Source of the DNA: Duganella sp. BJB480
GTDB lineage: Bacteria; Pseudomonadota; Gammaproteobacteria; Burkholderiales; Burkholderiaceae_D
Reading direction: 5' to 3'
Length of the DNA: 64,000 bases
Assembly: GCA_003416985.1 (NCBI GenBank)
Contig: QVIN01000011.1
Location: 124,001-188,000, forward strand
The notes under the pieces are model-generated. The model saw only the letters and a list, made by a program, of their open reading frames with translations. It had not been told where the DNA came from and did not search any database. Below are positions 38,355-48,530 of this stretch, piece by piece. Both the position numbers and the translations under genes were made by a program. The number at the start of each line of letters is the position of its first letter. Position 1 is the first letter of the stretch.

Positions 38355-39357
38355 GGCCTCGGCCCACAGTACGTTTTTCCACACCGGCCGGCGCATCGAG
38401 CGACTGGCCGGGCTTTTGTTCCAGGATCGTTTGTACCACGTAGCGCGGACGCGCGCGCACTTGCTGGAAGATGCGGCCCACGTACTCGCCCAGCAGGCCG
38501 ATACCGAACAGGATAGTCCCCATGAAGAAGAAGGCAATCGCGAACAGCGTGAACAGGCCTTCCGCCTCGGCGCCCAGGAACAGGCGGCGCACCAGCAGCA
38601 CCATCACCAGCAGGCCGGAGGCCAGTGACAGCAGGATGCCGAACATCGAGAAGAACTGCAGCGGCACCAGCGAGAAGCCGGTGACCAGGTCGAAGTTCAG
38701 GCGGATCAGGCTGTACAAGGAGTACTTCGATTCGCCGGCCGCGCGCTCCTCGTGCTCGACGATGATCTCGGTCGGCTTGCGGGCGAAGCGGTAGGCCAGC
38801 GCCGGCACGAAGGTGTTGACCTCGCCGCACTGGTTGACCAGGTCGATCACGTTGCGGCCGTAGGCGCGCAGCATATTGCCCTGGTCGGTGATCTTGATGT
38901 TGGTGATGCGCTCGCGCAGGTGGTTCATGGCCTTGGACGCGTAGGTGCGCCATGCCGAATCCTGGCGCTTGCGGCGGATCGAGCCGACGTAGTCGTAGCC
39001 TTCGCGGATCTTGGCCACCAGGTTGCCGATTTCCTCGGGCGGGTTCTGCAGGTCGGCGTCGAGCGTGATCATGATGTCGCCGCGCGAGGCTTCGAAGCCG
39101 GCCAGGATGGCCATGTGCTGGCCGTAGTTACCGTTGAACAGCACCACGCGGGTGACGTCGGGGCGGGTGCGGAACTGCTCGGCCAGGATGGAGACCGAGT
39201 TGTCGCGGCTGCCGTCGTTGACGAACACGATCTCGTAGGTCGTGCCGAGCTTGTCGAGGGCCGGGTACAGGCGGTCGAACAGGGCTTGCAGGCCGGCCTG
39301 CTCGTTGTAGATCGGGATAACGACGGAAATTTCTGGTTTCATCAACGACACACTCAT
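38347..39357 (-). CDS. arnC: ArnC: undecaprenyl-phosphate formamido-arabinose transferase
   Basis: A 336-aa GT2 family enzyme: VVIPIYNEQAGLQALFDRL, the metal-binding LDADLQNPPEEI, acceptor motif near KRQDSAWR, and two C-terminal membrane helices (about 235-260 and 268-295). It transfers formyl-L-Ara4N to undecaprenyl phosphate at the inner membrane. It overlaps the preceding arnB by 4 bp. Confidence 0.93.
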   Translation of the reverse strand: MSVSLMKPEISVVIPIYNEQAGLQALFDRLYPALDKLGTTYEIVFVNDGSRDNSVSILAEQFRTRPDVTRVVLFNGNYGQHMAILAGFEASRGDIMITLDADLQNPPEEIGNLVAKIREGYDYVGSIRRKRQDSAWRTYASKAMNHLRERITNIKITDQGNMLRAYGRNVIDLVNQCGEVNTFVPALAYRFARKPTEIIVEHEERAAGESKYSLYSLIRLNFDLVTGFSLVPLQFFSMFGILLSLASGLLVMVLLVRRLFLGAEAEGLFTLFAIAFFFMGTILFGIGLLGEYVGRIFQQVRARPRYVVQTILEQKPGQSLDAPAGVEKRTVGRGHE

Positions 39358-40493
39358 TTGATCAAGATCGCTTTCACGGCTGCGACGGCACGGTCGACAT
39401 CGGCCGTGGTCATGGCATAGAACATCGGCAGGGTCACGGTCAGGCGGCCGACTTTTTCCGACACGGGGAACATGCCCTCCTTGAAGCCGCGCTCGCGGTA
39501 CATGGTGAACAGGTGGATGGGCGCGTAGTGGTAGCCGGTGCCGATGTTGAAGCGCTCCTGCATCGCGCGCATGAAGTCGGCGCGGGTGGTCGGGCCGTTA
39601 TCGGGCAACACGATCTGGAACAGGTGGTAATTGCTGGTCTCGAAGGCCCGCATCGGCAGCTGGGCGCCGGACTGCGCCTCGAACTCGGGGCCGAAGGCCT
39701 GGTAGTAGTGGCGCGCCAGGTTGCGGCGGTGCGCGGTGATGTTGTCGATGTTGGCGAACTGGCCCAGGCCGATGGCGGCCATGATGTCGCTCATGTTGTA
39801 CTTGCCGCCGAGGACGTCCACATCGATGCCGTCGACGCCGCTGCGGGTCACGCCCTGCAGGCGGTACTTCTCGGCCAGCTTGGCTTCCTCCAGGTTGTTG
39901 AGCACCAGCGCGCCGCCTTCGCCGGTGGTGATGTTCTTGTTGGCCTGGAAGCTGAACGAGACGAAGTCGCCGAACGAGCCGATGCGCTTGCCGTTCCACT
40001 CGGAGCCGAACGCCTGCGCCGCGTCCTCGATCACGCGCAGGTTGTGCTTCTTGGCGATGGCGTACAGGCGGTCCATGTCGACGGGCAGGCCTGACAGGTA
40101 GACCGGGATGATGGCCTTGGTGCGCGGGGTGATCGCGGCTTCGACCTTGTCCAGGTCGATGTTGCGGGTGACCGGGTCGATGTCGGCGAACACCGGCGTG
40201 GCGCCCACTTCGATGATGACGTTGGCCGTGGCGACCCAGGAGATCGAGGTGGTGATCACTTCGTCGCCGGCGCCGATGCCGGCGATGCGCAGCGCGATCT
40301 CCATGGTGCAGGTGCCGGAGTTGAAGGTGCGAACAGGGCGGCCGCCGAAGTATTCGGACATCTGGGCTTCGAAGGCGGCCACTTTGGGGCCGCTGGTGAT
40401 CCAGCCGGAACGCAGCACGTCGCCGACGGCGGCGATGGTTGCCTCATCGATGGTGGGTTTCGAAAAAGGCAAGAAAGGTAAGGCGGAGGTCAT
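39354..40493 (-). CDS. arnB: ArnB: UDP-4-amino-4-deoxy-L-arabinose aminotransferase
   Basis: A 379-aa DegT/DnrJ/EryC1 family PLP enzyme. The PLP Lys is in SFQANKNITTGEGG, preceded by VIEDAAQAFGS; substrate loop SGWITSGPKVAAFE. It aminates the UDP-4-keto-pentose using glutamate. It lies mid-operon, 52 bp after the SMR-type gene. Confidence 0.93.
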   Translation of the reverse strand: MTSALPFLPFSKPTIDEATIAAVGDVLRSGWITSGPKVAAFEAQMSEYFGGRPVRTFNSGTCTMEIALRIAGIGAGDEVITTSISWVATANVIIEVGATPVFADIDPVTRNIDLDKVEAAITPRTKAIIPVYLSGLPVDMDRLYAIAKKHNLRVIEDAAQAFGSEWNGKRIGSFGDFVSFSFQANKNITTGEGGALVLNNLEEAKLAEKYRLQGVTRSGVDGIDVDVLGGKYNMSDIMAAIGLGQFANIDNITAHRRNLARHYYQAFGPEFEAQSGAQLPMRAFETSNYHLFQIVLPDNGPTTRADFMRAMQERFNIGTGYHYAPIHLFTMYRERGFKEGMFPVSEKVGRLTVTLPMFYAMTTADVDRAVAAVKAILIK

Positions 40494-40545
40494 GGGTGTC
40501 GCTCTCGATATTGATTTGGCTTATGGCCGCATTCTAAATTGTTCG

Positions 40546-40917
40546 TCAGGTCCGCGCCAGCAAGGCGACGCCGACCAGGATGATGCCGATGGCGACCAGG
40601 CGCTGCACCGTCAGCGCTTCGCCGAACAGGTACCAGGCGCCGATGGCGGTGACCACGTAGCCCAGCGACAGCATCGGGTAGGCGATCGACACGTCCACCC
40701 GCGACAGCGCGATGATCCACAGCACCACCGACAGCACGTAGCAGGTCAGGCCGCCGATGATGGGCAGCTGCATCGCCACCTTCAGGCCGACCGAGAACAG
40801 GTTGTTGAGCGTCAGGTGGATCTCGCCGATGTTCTTGGTGCCGGCCTTGAGCAGCAGTTGGGCAATGGCGTTCAACAGCACGCCGAAAACGATAAAACCG
40901 AAAGTTGCGATATTCAT
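40546..40917 (-). CDS. SMR/EamA-type small membrane protein, probable L-Ara4N lipid flippase component
   Basis: A 123-aa protein with four membrane helices, small multidrug resistance-like (LLLKAGTKNIG after helix 1; VDVSIAYPMLSLGYVVTAIGAW in helix 3). ArnE and ArnF are such proteins and together flip lipid-linked L-Ara4N. Only one gene is present here, so it would act as a homodimer or with a partner elsewhere. It starts 16 bp after the arnT stop. Confidence 0.82.
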   Translation of the reverse strand: MNIATFGFIVFGVLLNAIAQLLLKAGTKNIGEIHLTLNNLFSVGLKVAMQLPIIGGLTCYVLSVVLWIIALSRVDVSIAYPMLSLGYVVTAIGAWYLFGEALTVQRLVAIGIILVGVALLART

Positions 40918-40933
40918 GTGTTTTTTTTATAAG

Positions 40934-42595
40934 TTACAGGTTGGCCACCACGACGCGGCGCGTATCCTCGGCCACCACGCGCATCGGCAGGCCGTCGTCC
41001 TTGAGCTCTTCGTACTTCTCCGGGCTGAGGATGGCCAGCGCCTTGACGCCTTGCCTGGTCTGCGCGTTCCACTGCGCGACGAACTCGTCGACCGTCGGGA
41101 TGGACAGCTCCGGCTGCTGGCGCAGGCCGAAGGTGAACTCGTCCCAGTAATCGACCAGCACCACGGTGCGGCGCAGGTAGAAGGTCATCGACTGCTCATA
41201 GGTCGTGACGGAATAGATCTTGGTGTCCGGCTTGAGCTCGGGCAGCATCTTCAGCGCCACGGCTTTGCCGGAGCGCATTTTGCCATACGGCTCGAAGCCG
41301 GCCAGGATCAGCTGGGTCGCGGCGAAGCCGGCCACGGCCATGGTGAGCACGGTCAGGTCGCGGCGCAGGTGGCGCGCATGCAGCAGCGCCAGCGCGCCGC
41401 CGGCCGCGGCCACGATGCCGGCCATCAGCACCCACGGCTGGTAGGCTTCCAGCAGCGCGGTTTCCTCGCGGTGGCGCACCGCCATGGTGACCATCTGCGG
41501 CACGGCGGCAATGCCGGCCACGCCGATCAGCACCAGCAGGCCGGCGGCGATCATGCGGCTGCGGCGCGAGGCGTTTTCTAGGTAGACGCCGATCAGCAGG
41601 GCCAGCGCCGGGAAGATCGGCAGGATGTAGCCGGGCAGCTTGGAGCTGGAATAGCTGAAGAAGAAGAAAATAAACACGGCCCAGATCAAGAGCATCAGCT
41701 TGGGCTGGAACACCGTGTTGCGTTCGCGGCGCACGGCGCCCCACAGCGCCTGCGGCAGCACGCCCAGCCACGGCACGATGCCCGGCACCAGCATCACGAA
41801 GAAGTAGTACCACGCGCCTTCGCGGTGGTGGGTCTTGAGGAAGAAGCGTTCCCAGTGTTCGTGCACGAAGAAGAAGTAGGGCTGCTCGGGATTGCGCTGG
41901 GCCACCAGCACGAACCACGGCGTGGCGACGGCGAAGAACAGCAGCAGGCCCTTGCCCAGGTGCAGGCGCTTCCAGATGGCCAGATCGCCCGACAGCGCCG
42001 AGTACAGCACCAGCACCGCGCCCGGCAGCACCAGGCCGATCAGGCCCTTGGCCAGCACCGCCAGCGCCATGCCGGCCCAGCAGACCAGCATCCAGTTGCG
42101 GCGCGCGCTATCGGTGGCGCCGTCGCGCTGGGCCAAGACGACCGCGCACAGCACGATGGTCATCATGCCCGACAGGCTCATGTCGAGCGAATCGATCTGG
42201 CCGGAAGCGACCCAGAACAGGCTGGAGCCGAGCGCCAGCGCGGCGTAGAAGCCGGCGCGGGCGCCGAACACGCGGTTGCCGGCGTAGCCGGTCAGGATCA
42301 CGCCGCCCAGGCCGCACAGGCCGGTCCACAGGCGCGCCTGCCATTCGCCCAGCCCGAACACGGCGAACGAGGCCGCGTTCATCCAGGTCTGCAGGGGCGG
42401 CTTTTCAAAGTACTTGATGCCGTTCAGGCGGGTGGTGATCCAGTCGCCGGTGGTGAACATTTCGCGCGCCATCTCGGCGTAGCGGCCCTCGTCGGGCGGC
42501 ACCAGCGTCCGCACGCCCAACACGTACAGCCAGACGATGACGAAGGCGGCCAGCAGCGACCAGACGATTTTCTTGGAGTTGTACAGGTCGTTCAT
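40934..42595 (-). CDS. arnT: ArnT: lipid A 4-amino-4-deoxy-L-arabinose transferase
   Basis: A 553-aa PMT/GT83-type polytopic glycosyltransferase: VPPDEGRYAEMAREM with the catalytic Asp near residue 30, GIKYFEKPPLQTWMNA, FFFVHEHWERFF, and about eleven or twelve membrane helices, followed by a periplasmic C-terminal domain. It moves L-Ara4N from undecaprenyl phosphate to lipid A phosphate, which raises resistance to polymyxin-like peptides. Its start shares one base with the stop of the Mth938-like gene (TGATG). Confidence 0.93.
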   Translation of the reverse strand: MNDLYNSKKIVWSLLAAFVIVWLYVLGVRTLVPPDEGRYAEMAREMFTTGDWITTRLNGIKYFEKPPLQTWMNAASFAVFGLGEWQARLWTGLCGLGGVILTGYAGNRVFGARAGFYAALALGSSLFWVASGQIDSLDMSLSGMMTIVLCAVVLAQRDGATDSARRNWMLVCWAGMALAVLAKGLIGLVLPGAVLVLYSALSGDLAIWKRLHLGKGLLLFFAVATPWFVLVAQRNPEQPYFFFVHEHWERFFLKTHHREGAWYYFFVMLVPGIVPWLGVLPQALWGAVRRERNTVFQPKLMLLIWAVFIFFFFSYSSSKLPGYILPIFPALALLIGVYLENASRRSRMIAAGLLVLIGVAGIAAVPQMVTMAVRHREETALLEAYQPWVLMAGIVAAAGGALALLHARHLRRDLTVLTMAVAGFAATQLILAGFEPYGKMRSGKAVALKMLPELKPDTKIYSVTTYEQSMTFYLRRTVVLVDYWDEFTFGLRQQPELSIPTVDEFVAQWNAQTRQGVKALAILSPEKYEELKDDGLPMRVVAEDTRRVVVANL

Positions 42596-42987
42596 CAGGC
42601 GGTGGTGCCCTCGTTGTGGTCGATGATCAATGCCAGCGTGACCTTGCGGCCTTCGCCCATCAGGATGTTGTAGGTGCGGCAGGCGGCCTGGCTGTCCATG
42701 CATTCGACGCCGATGCGGCGCATGGTCAGCGCGGCGGTCAGGCGCGGGTGGATGAAGCGCTGGCGGGCGCCGGTGCCGAGGATGACGACGTCCGGGCTGT
42801 CGGCGCCGATGATGTCGAAATGCTCTGCGGTAATAGCGTCGAAGGTCGGGGCGTCCCAGGCGCGCGGCGGGACTTCCGGCAGCACGATCAGGCTGTAGTT
42901 GTAGCGTTGGGCGTTGATTTCGACCCCGGTTTCATCGTAACCGGTCACGGTCTGGTATTTTTGGGTATCGCTGGCGTGGAGCTTCAT
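42595..42987 (-). CDS. Mth938-like domain protein
   Basis: A 130-aa protein of the Mth938/NDUFAF3-like fold: NAQRYNYSLIVLP, DVVILGTGARQRFIHP, and IGVECMDSQAACRTYNILMGEGRKVTLALI. Its function is unknown in bacteria. The start at 42987 is where homology begins. It overlaps arnT by one base and heads the arn cluster, though a role in lipid A modification is not established. Confidence 0.87.
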   Translation of the reverse strand: MKLHASDTQKYQTVTGYDETGVEINAQRYNYSLIVLPEVPPRAWDAPTFDAITAEHFDIIGADSPDVVILGTGARQRFIHPRLTAALTMRRIGVECMDSQAACRTYNILMGEGRKVTLALIIDHNEGTTA

Positions 42988-43183
42988 GACGGAAATCGTG
43001 GGTTTAGTCGGCAAAAGAAGCGCCATTGTAGCGTTTTTCCGGGGTGTTCCTGCGCTTTCCACCCCTTACAGGTTGATTAAATGGGAGGCTTTCGGCAGAA
43101 TGGTTCTTTTCGCATTGCAGCACGGGCCGCCGGAGCGTTTTGGCAGTCCTGAGCGGTTTGCCTCACCAAGACAGGATTTTATT

Positions 43184-44416
43184 TTGCGACCGATTCAAAA
43201 ATCGAACAAATTAGCGGAAGTCTGCTACGAGATCCGCGGCCCGGTGCCGGAAAAAGCCCGGCAGATGGAGGAAGAAGGCCACAAGATCACGAAGTTGAAT
43301 ATCGGCAACTTGGCCGTGTTCGGTTTCGATCCGCCCGATGAAATCGTCCAGGACATGAAGATCAACCTGCCGAACGCGGCGGGCTACACCGATTCCAAGG
43401 GCATGTTCGCGCCGCGCAAGGCCGTGGTGCACTACACCCAGGGCAAGAATATTCCCGGCGTGACCATCGAGGACGTCTACCTGGGCAACGGCGCGTCCGA
43501 GCTGATCGTCATGTCGATGAACGCGCTGCTCAACACCGGCGACGAGGTGCTGGTGCCGGCGCCCGACTATCCGCTGTGGACCGCCGCCGTGTCGCTGTCG
43601 GGCGGCACGCCGGTGCACTACGTGTGCGACGAGATGCAGGACTGGTTCCCGGACATCGACGACATGCGCCGCAAGATCAACTCCAACACGCGCGCCATCG
43701 TCGTCATCAACCCGAACAATCCGACCGGCGCGCTGTACCCGGTCGAGCTGCTGCTGCAGATCATCGAACTGGCGCGCCAGCACCAGCTGATCATCTACGC
43801 CGACGAGATCTACGACAAGGTGCTGTACGACGGCGCCGAGCACGTCTCGATCGCCTCGCTGGCCGACGATGTGCTGTTCGTCACCTTCAACGGCCTGTCG
43901 AAGAACTACCGCGCCTGCGGCTACCGCGCCGGCTGGATGGTGGTGTCGGGCCAGAAGGACCATGCGAAGGATTACATCGAGGGCCTGAACATGCTGGCCT
44001 CGATGCGCCTGTGCGCCAACGCGCCGGGCCAGTTTGCGATCCAGACCGCGCTCGGCGGCTACCAGTCCATCCAGGACCTGGTGGGGCCGGGCGGACGCCT
44101 GCTCAAGCAGCGCGACCTGGCGCACAAGCTGCTCACCGATATTCCAGGCGTAACGTGCGTCAAGCCGAAAGCTGCGCTGTATATGTTCCCACGCCTCGAT
44201 CCGAAGATCTACCCGATTTCGGACGACCAGCAGTTCGCCTACGAGCTGCTGGCCGAAACCAAAGTGCTGATCGTCCAGGGCAGCGGCTTCAACTGGATCG
44301 CCCCGGACCACTTCCGTGTCGTGTTCCTGCCGAACACCGACGACATGACGGAAGCCTTCGGCCGTATCGCCAAGTTCATGGAAGGCTACCGGAAACGTCA
44401 CGGCGCCAGCTTCTAA
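43184..44416 (+). CDS. alaA: AlaA-type pyridoxal-phosphate aminotransferase
   Basis: A 410-aa class I/II aminotransferase with NPNNPTGALYP, YADEIYDKVLYDGAEH, PLP Lys in FNGLSKNYRACGYRAGWM and FRVVFLPN. Closest by eye to E. coli AlaA (glutamate-pyruvate transaminase). The start is taken as TTG 43184 with AGGA ten bases upstream, giving RPIQKSNKLAEVCYEI, the usual family N-terminus; the open frame continues upstream to 42986 but that part has no homology and crosses the divergent promoter. hom follows 21 bp later. Confidence 0.9.
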   Translation: MRPIQKSNKLAEVCYEIRGPVPEKARQMEEEGHKITKLNIGNLAVFGFDPPDEIVQDMKINLPNAAGYTDSKGMFAPRKAVVHYTQGKNIPGVTIEDVYLGNGASELIVMSMNALLNTGDEVLVPAPDYPLWTAAVSLSGGTPVHYVCDEMQDWFPDIDDMRRKINSNTRAIVVINPNNPTGALYPVELLLQIIELARQHQLIIYADEIYDKVLYDGAEHVSIASLADDVLFVTFNGLSKNYRACGYRAGWMVVSGQKDHAKDYIEGLNMLASMRLCANAPGQFAIQTALGGYQSIQDLVGPGGRLLKQRDLAHKLLTDIPGVTCVKPKAALYMFPRLDPKIYPISDDQQFAYELLAETKVLIVQGSGFNWIAPDHFRVVFLPNTDDMTEAFGRIAKFMEGYRKRHGASF

Positions 44417-44437
44417 CAAACAATAGAAACGATTTAT

Positions 44438-45760
44438 ATGAAACCCATCAAAGTAGGTTTGCTCGGCGTCGGTAACGTCGGCGGCGGCACGTTCGACGTG
44501 TTGGCGCGCAATCAGGAAGAAATCCGCCGCCGTGCCGGCCGCGGCATCGAAATCGTCGCCGTCTCGGCCCGCAACCTGGAGCGCGCCAAGCTGCGCACCG
44601 GCGGCAAGGTCAAGGTGGTGGCCGACCCGTTCGACATCGTCAACGATCCCGAAATCGACATCGTCGTCGAACTGATCGGCGGCTACGACCAGGCCAAGGC
44701 GCTGGTGCTGCAGGCCATCGCCAACGGCAAGCATGTGGTCACCGCCAACAAGGCGCTGCTGGCCGTGCATGGCAACGAAATTTTCGCTGCGGCGCAAGCG
44801 AAGGGCGTGATGGTGGCGTTCGAGGCGGCCGTGGCCGGCGGCATCCCCATCATCAAGGCGCTGCGCGAAGGCCTGACCGCCAACCGCATCGACTGGTTCG
44901 CCGGCATCATCAACGGCACCACCAACTTCATCCTGTCCGAGATGCGCGACAAGGGCCTGGACTTCGGCACCGTGCTCAAGCAGGCGCAGGAGCTGGGCTA
45001 CGCCGAAGCCGACCCGACCTTCGACATCGAAGGCGTGGACGCCGCGCACAAGGCCACCATCATGTCGGCGATCGCGTTCGGCATTCCGGTGCAGTTCGAC
45101 AAGGCGTATGTGGAGGGCATCTCCAAGCTCAACGCCATCGACATCCGCTACGCCGAGCAGCTGGGCTACCGCATCAAGCTGCTGGGCATCGCCAAGCGCG
45201 CCAAGGTCAACGGCGTGGAGGGTGTTGAGCTGCGCGTGCATCCGACGTTGATCCCATCGAAGCGCTTGATCGCCAACGTCGAAGGCGCGATGAACGCCGT
45301 GCTGGTGCAGGGCGACGCCGTCGGCGCCACGCTGTACTACGGCAAGGGCGCCGGTTCCGAGCCGACCGCCTCGGCCGTGATCGCCGACCTGGTCGACATC
45401 GCCCGCCTGGCCACGGCCGACGCCGAGCACCGCGTGCCGCACCTGGCGTTCCAGCCGAACGCGATGACCGACATCGAGATCCTGCCGATGTCGGAGATCA
45501 CCACCAGCTACTACCTGCGCATGAACGTCAGCGACCAGCCGGGCGTGCTGGCCGACCTGACCCGCATCCTGGCCGACGCCACCATCTCGATCGACGCGAT
45601 GATGCAGAAGGAACCGGCGGAAGGCGAGACCCGCACCGACATCATCTTCCTGACGCACCAGACGCAGGAAAAGAACGTCATGGCGGCCATCGCCAAGATC
45701 GAAGGCCTGGCCACCGTCTGCGGCCAAGTCACCAAGATCCGCCTGGAAAACCTGAGCTAA
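44438..45760 (+). CDS. hom: Homoserine dehydrogenase
   Basis: A 440-aa protein: NAD(P)-binding GLLGVGNVGGGTFDVL, catalytic domain with VTANKALLAVHG, INGTTNFILSEM and GYAEADPTFDIEGVDAAHK, and a C-terminal ACT domain (about 350-430, NVSDQPGVLADLTRILAD) for feedback control by threonine. It reduces aspartate semialdehyde to homoserine in Thr/Met synthesis. Pairing with an AlaA-type aminotransferase is common in Betaproteobacteria. Confidence 0.96.
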   Translation: MKPIKVGLLGVGNVGGGTFDVLARNQEEIRRRAGRGIEIVAVSARNLERAKLRTGGKVKVVADPFDIVNDPEIDIVVELIGGYDQAKALVLQAIANGKHVVTANKALLAVHGNEIFAAAQAKGVMVAFEAAVAGGIPIIKALREGLTANRIDWFAGIINGTTNFILSEMRDKGLDFGTVLKQAQELGYAEADPTFDIEGVDAAHKATIMSAIAFGIPVQFDKAYVEGISKLNAIDIRYAEQLGYRIKLLGIAKRAKVNGVEGVELRVHPTLIPSKRLIANVEGAMNAVLVQGDAVGATLYYGKGAGSEPTASAVIADLVDIARLATADAEHRVPHLAFQPNAMTDIEILPMSEITTSYYLRMNVSDQPGVLADLTRILADATISIDAMMQKEPAEGETRTDIIFLTHQTQEKNVMAAIAKIEGLATVCGQVTKIRLENLS

Positions 45761-45767
45761 TTCAACC

Positions 45768-45853
45768 TGGGGTCAAGTCTGACATTCGGACACGAGCTCT
45801 TCCGTAGCGACCGCTACGGAAGAGCTCGTGTCCGAATGTCAGACTTGACCCCA
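45768..45853. repeat. Perfect inverted repeat, 42-bp arms, 2-bp loop (REP/REPIN-like)
   Basis: Left arm 45768-45809 begins TGGGGTCAAGTCTGACATTC and the right arm 45812-45853 is its exact reverse complement, with only AC between. It sits 7 bp after the hom stop in a convergent gap. The length, symmetry and GGGGTCA ends are like extragenic REP elements mobilised by RAYT (Y1_Tnp) transposases. It could also act as a transcription stop, though no T-run follows. Confidence 0.9.
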
Positions 45854-45866
45854 AATTGTTTGGGCG

Positions 45867-45904
45867 AAAAAAAAACCGGACGGCGCCTACGTGCGCTGTC
45901 CGGT
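45867..45904 (-). terminator. Intrinsic terminator of the BON-domain gene
   Basis: Stem ACCGGACAGCGC/GCGCCGTCCGGT (45875-45904, one mismatch) followed on the minus strand by eight T residues (45874-45867). It lies 33 bp after the BON gene stop. Confidence 0.9.
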
Positions 45905-45937
45905 AAAGGGTTGCTCCTATTTACTCGGGGTTGCTGC

Positions 45938-46270
45938 TTACTTCGATGCGACGGTCAGTTCGCTCTTTACTTCCTTCACGCCAGGCACTGCCGAGGCTAC
46001 CTGGATCGCTTTGGTGCCGATGTCGGTGCTCGCCACCGAGCCGCTCAGCACAACCACGCCGTCGGTGGTGGTCACGCCGATTTGCTTTTGATCCGCCAGG
46101 GAAGCCTTGATCTTGCTGGTGATGGCTTCGTCATTGGTGGCGGTGCCAGTCTTGGCGGCGCCAGCCATGGCGGCATCGGTCTGGCCAGCAGCAAATGCGG
46201 TGCCCGTCGCGGCGGCGGCGGTCAGGGTGGCGGCAACCATCAGGCGGGCGATCAGTTTGGTAGTCATCAT
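45938..46270 (-). CDS. Periplasmic BON-domain protein
   Basis: A 110-aa protein with signal peptide (LMVAATLTAAAATGTAFA) and one BON domain: DEAITSKIKASLADQKQIGVTTTDGVVVLSGSV, closing AIQVASAVPGVKEVKSEL. OsmY-like BON proteins bind membranes and are often stress-induced. Single gene with its own terminator. Confidence 0.9.
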   Translation of the reverse strand: MMTTKLIARLMVAATLTAAAATGTAFAAGQTDAAMAGAAKTGTATNDEAITSKIKASLADQKQIGVTTTDGVVVLSGSVASTDIGTKAIQVASAVPGVKEVKSELTVASK

Positions 46271-46497
46271 GATTTGCTTCCTTTGTTCAAGTTTGAGGGT
46301 GAAACGTCAGTGACGTTATCCTCTCCTTTGCAAAGGCCGTGCCAGCCATAATAAGTTATTTAAAATCATGTGCTTACGTCATATTTTCCTATTGGAAATC
46401 GACTGACCGTGGCATTCCCGGCCATATTGCCCCGATTTTGTCGGGAAATGGCGACAAGCTGTCGCCACCATTCTGTAACTGATTGATTTATATCGAT

Positions 46498-47954
<1,457 letters not shown>

Positions 47955-47958
<4 letters not shown>

Positions 47959-48530
47959 TTGATCACCGCCTGCGGGCCCGGCGCCGGACGGGCCGGCAGC
48001 GTGCGCTCGATGGTCTTCAAGCCTTCCAGCATTTCGTTGAGCTGGTCGATGCGGCGCTGGCTGTCCTTCTGCTGCACGGCCAGCTTGTCGGCGTGCTCGG
48101 CCAGCCGGCGCGTCTCGGCGCAATTGCTGGACAACAGCTGCGCCAGCGCCTTGAACGGCTGCGCCTCGGTCTCGGTGGCGGTGGCCACGCTGTCGAGCAG
48201 CGCCTGCGCGCGCGCCAGGTCGCCGCTGCCGCGCGTGAGCATCAGCACCATGCCCATCTGGACCGCCACGCGCGGGCTGCGCTGTTGCAGGCTCAGTCCG
48301 CTCAACTCCTTGAGCATGTCGCCCTGCGTCATCTTGCGCAGCTGCTGGTGATAGCTGAGCAGCGGCCCCACTTCATCGGGTGGCGGTGGCGGCGGCAGTT
48401 CGACGATGGCCGGCGGCGGCGGCAGCGTCACTTCGGCCGGCGTGGGCAGCGGCGGCCGGGGCTGGGTCAGCGTGCAACCGGCCAGCGACAGGCTGAGCAG
48501 CAGCAACAGCAAGGGGGAATTACGTTTCAT
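47955..48530 (-). CDS. qseG: QseG/YfhG-like lipoprotein
   Basis: A 191-aa lipoprotein with signal peptide and lipobox LAGC (Cys near residue 19), then a Pro-rich linker and a helical domain (LARAQALLDSVATATETEAQPFKALAQLLSSNCAETRRL). QseG connects to the sensor kinase GlrK/QseE at the outer membrane in enterobacteria. It overlaps glrK by 11 bp and glrR by 4 bp. Confidence 0.83.

Noticed and set aside
45768..45853. Palindrome considered as an ordinary rho-independent terminator of hom
   Set aside because: Arms are far longer than needed and no T-run follows on either strand; the real terminator of the convergent gene lies just beyond at 45867-45904.
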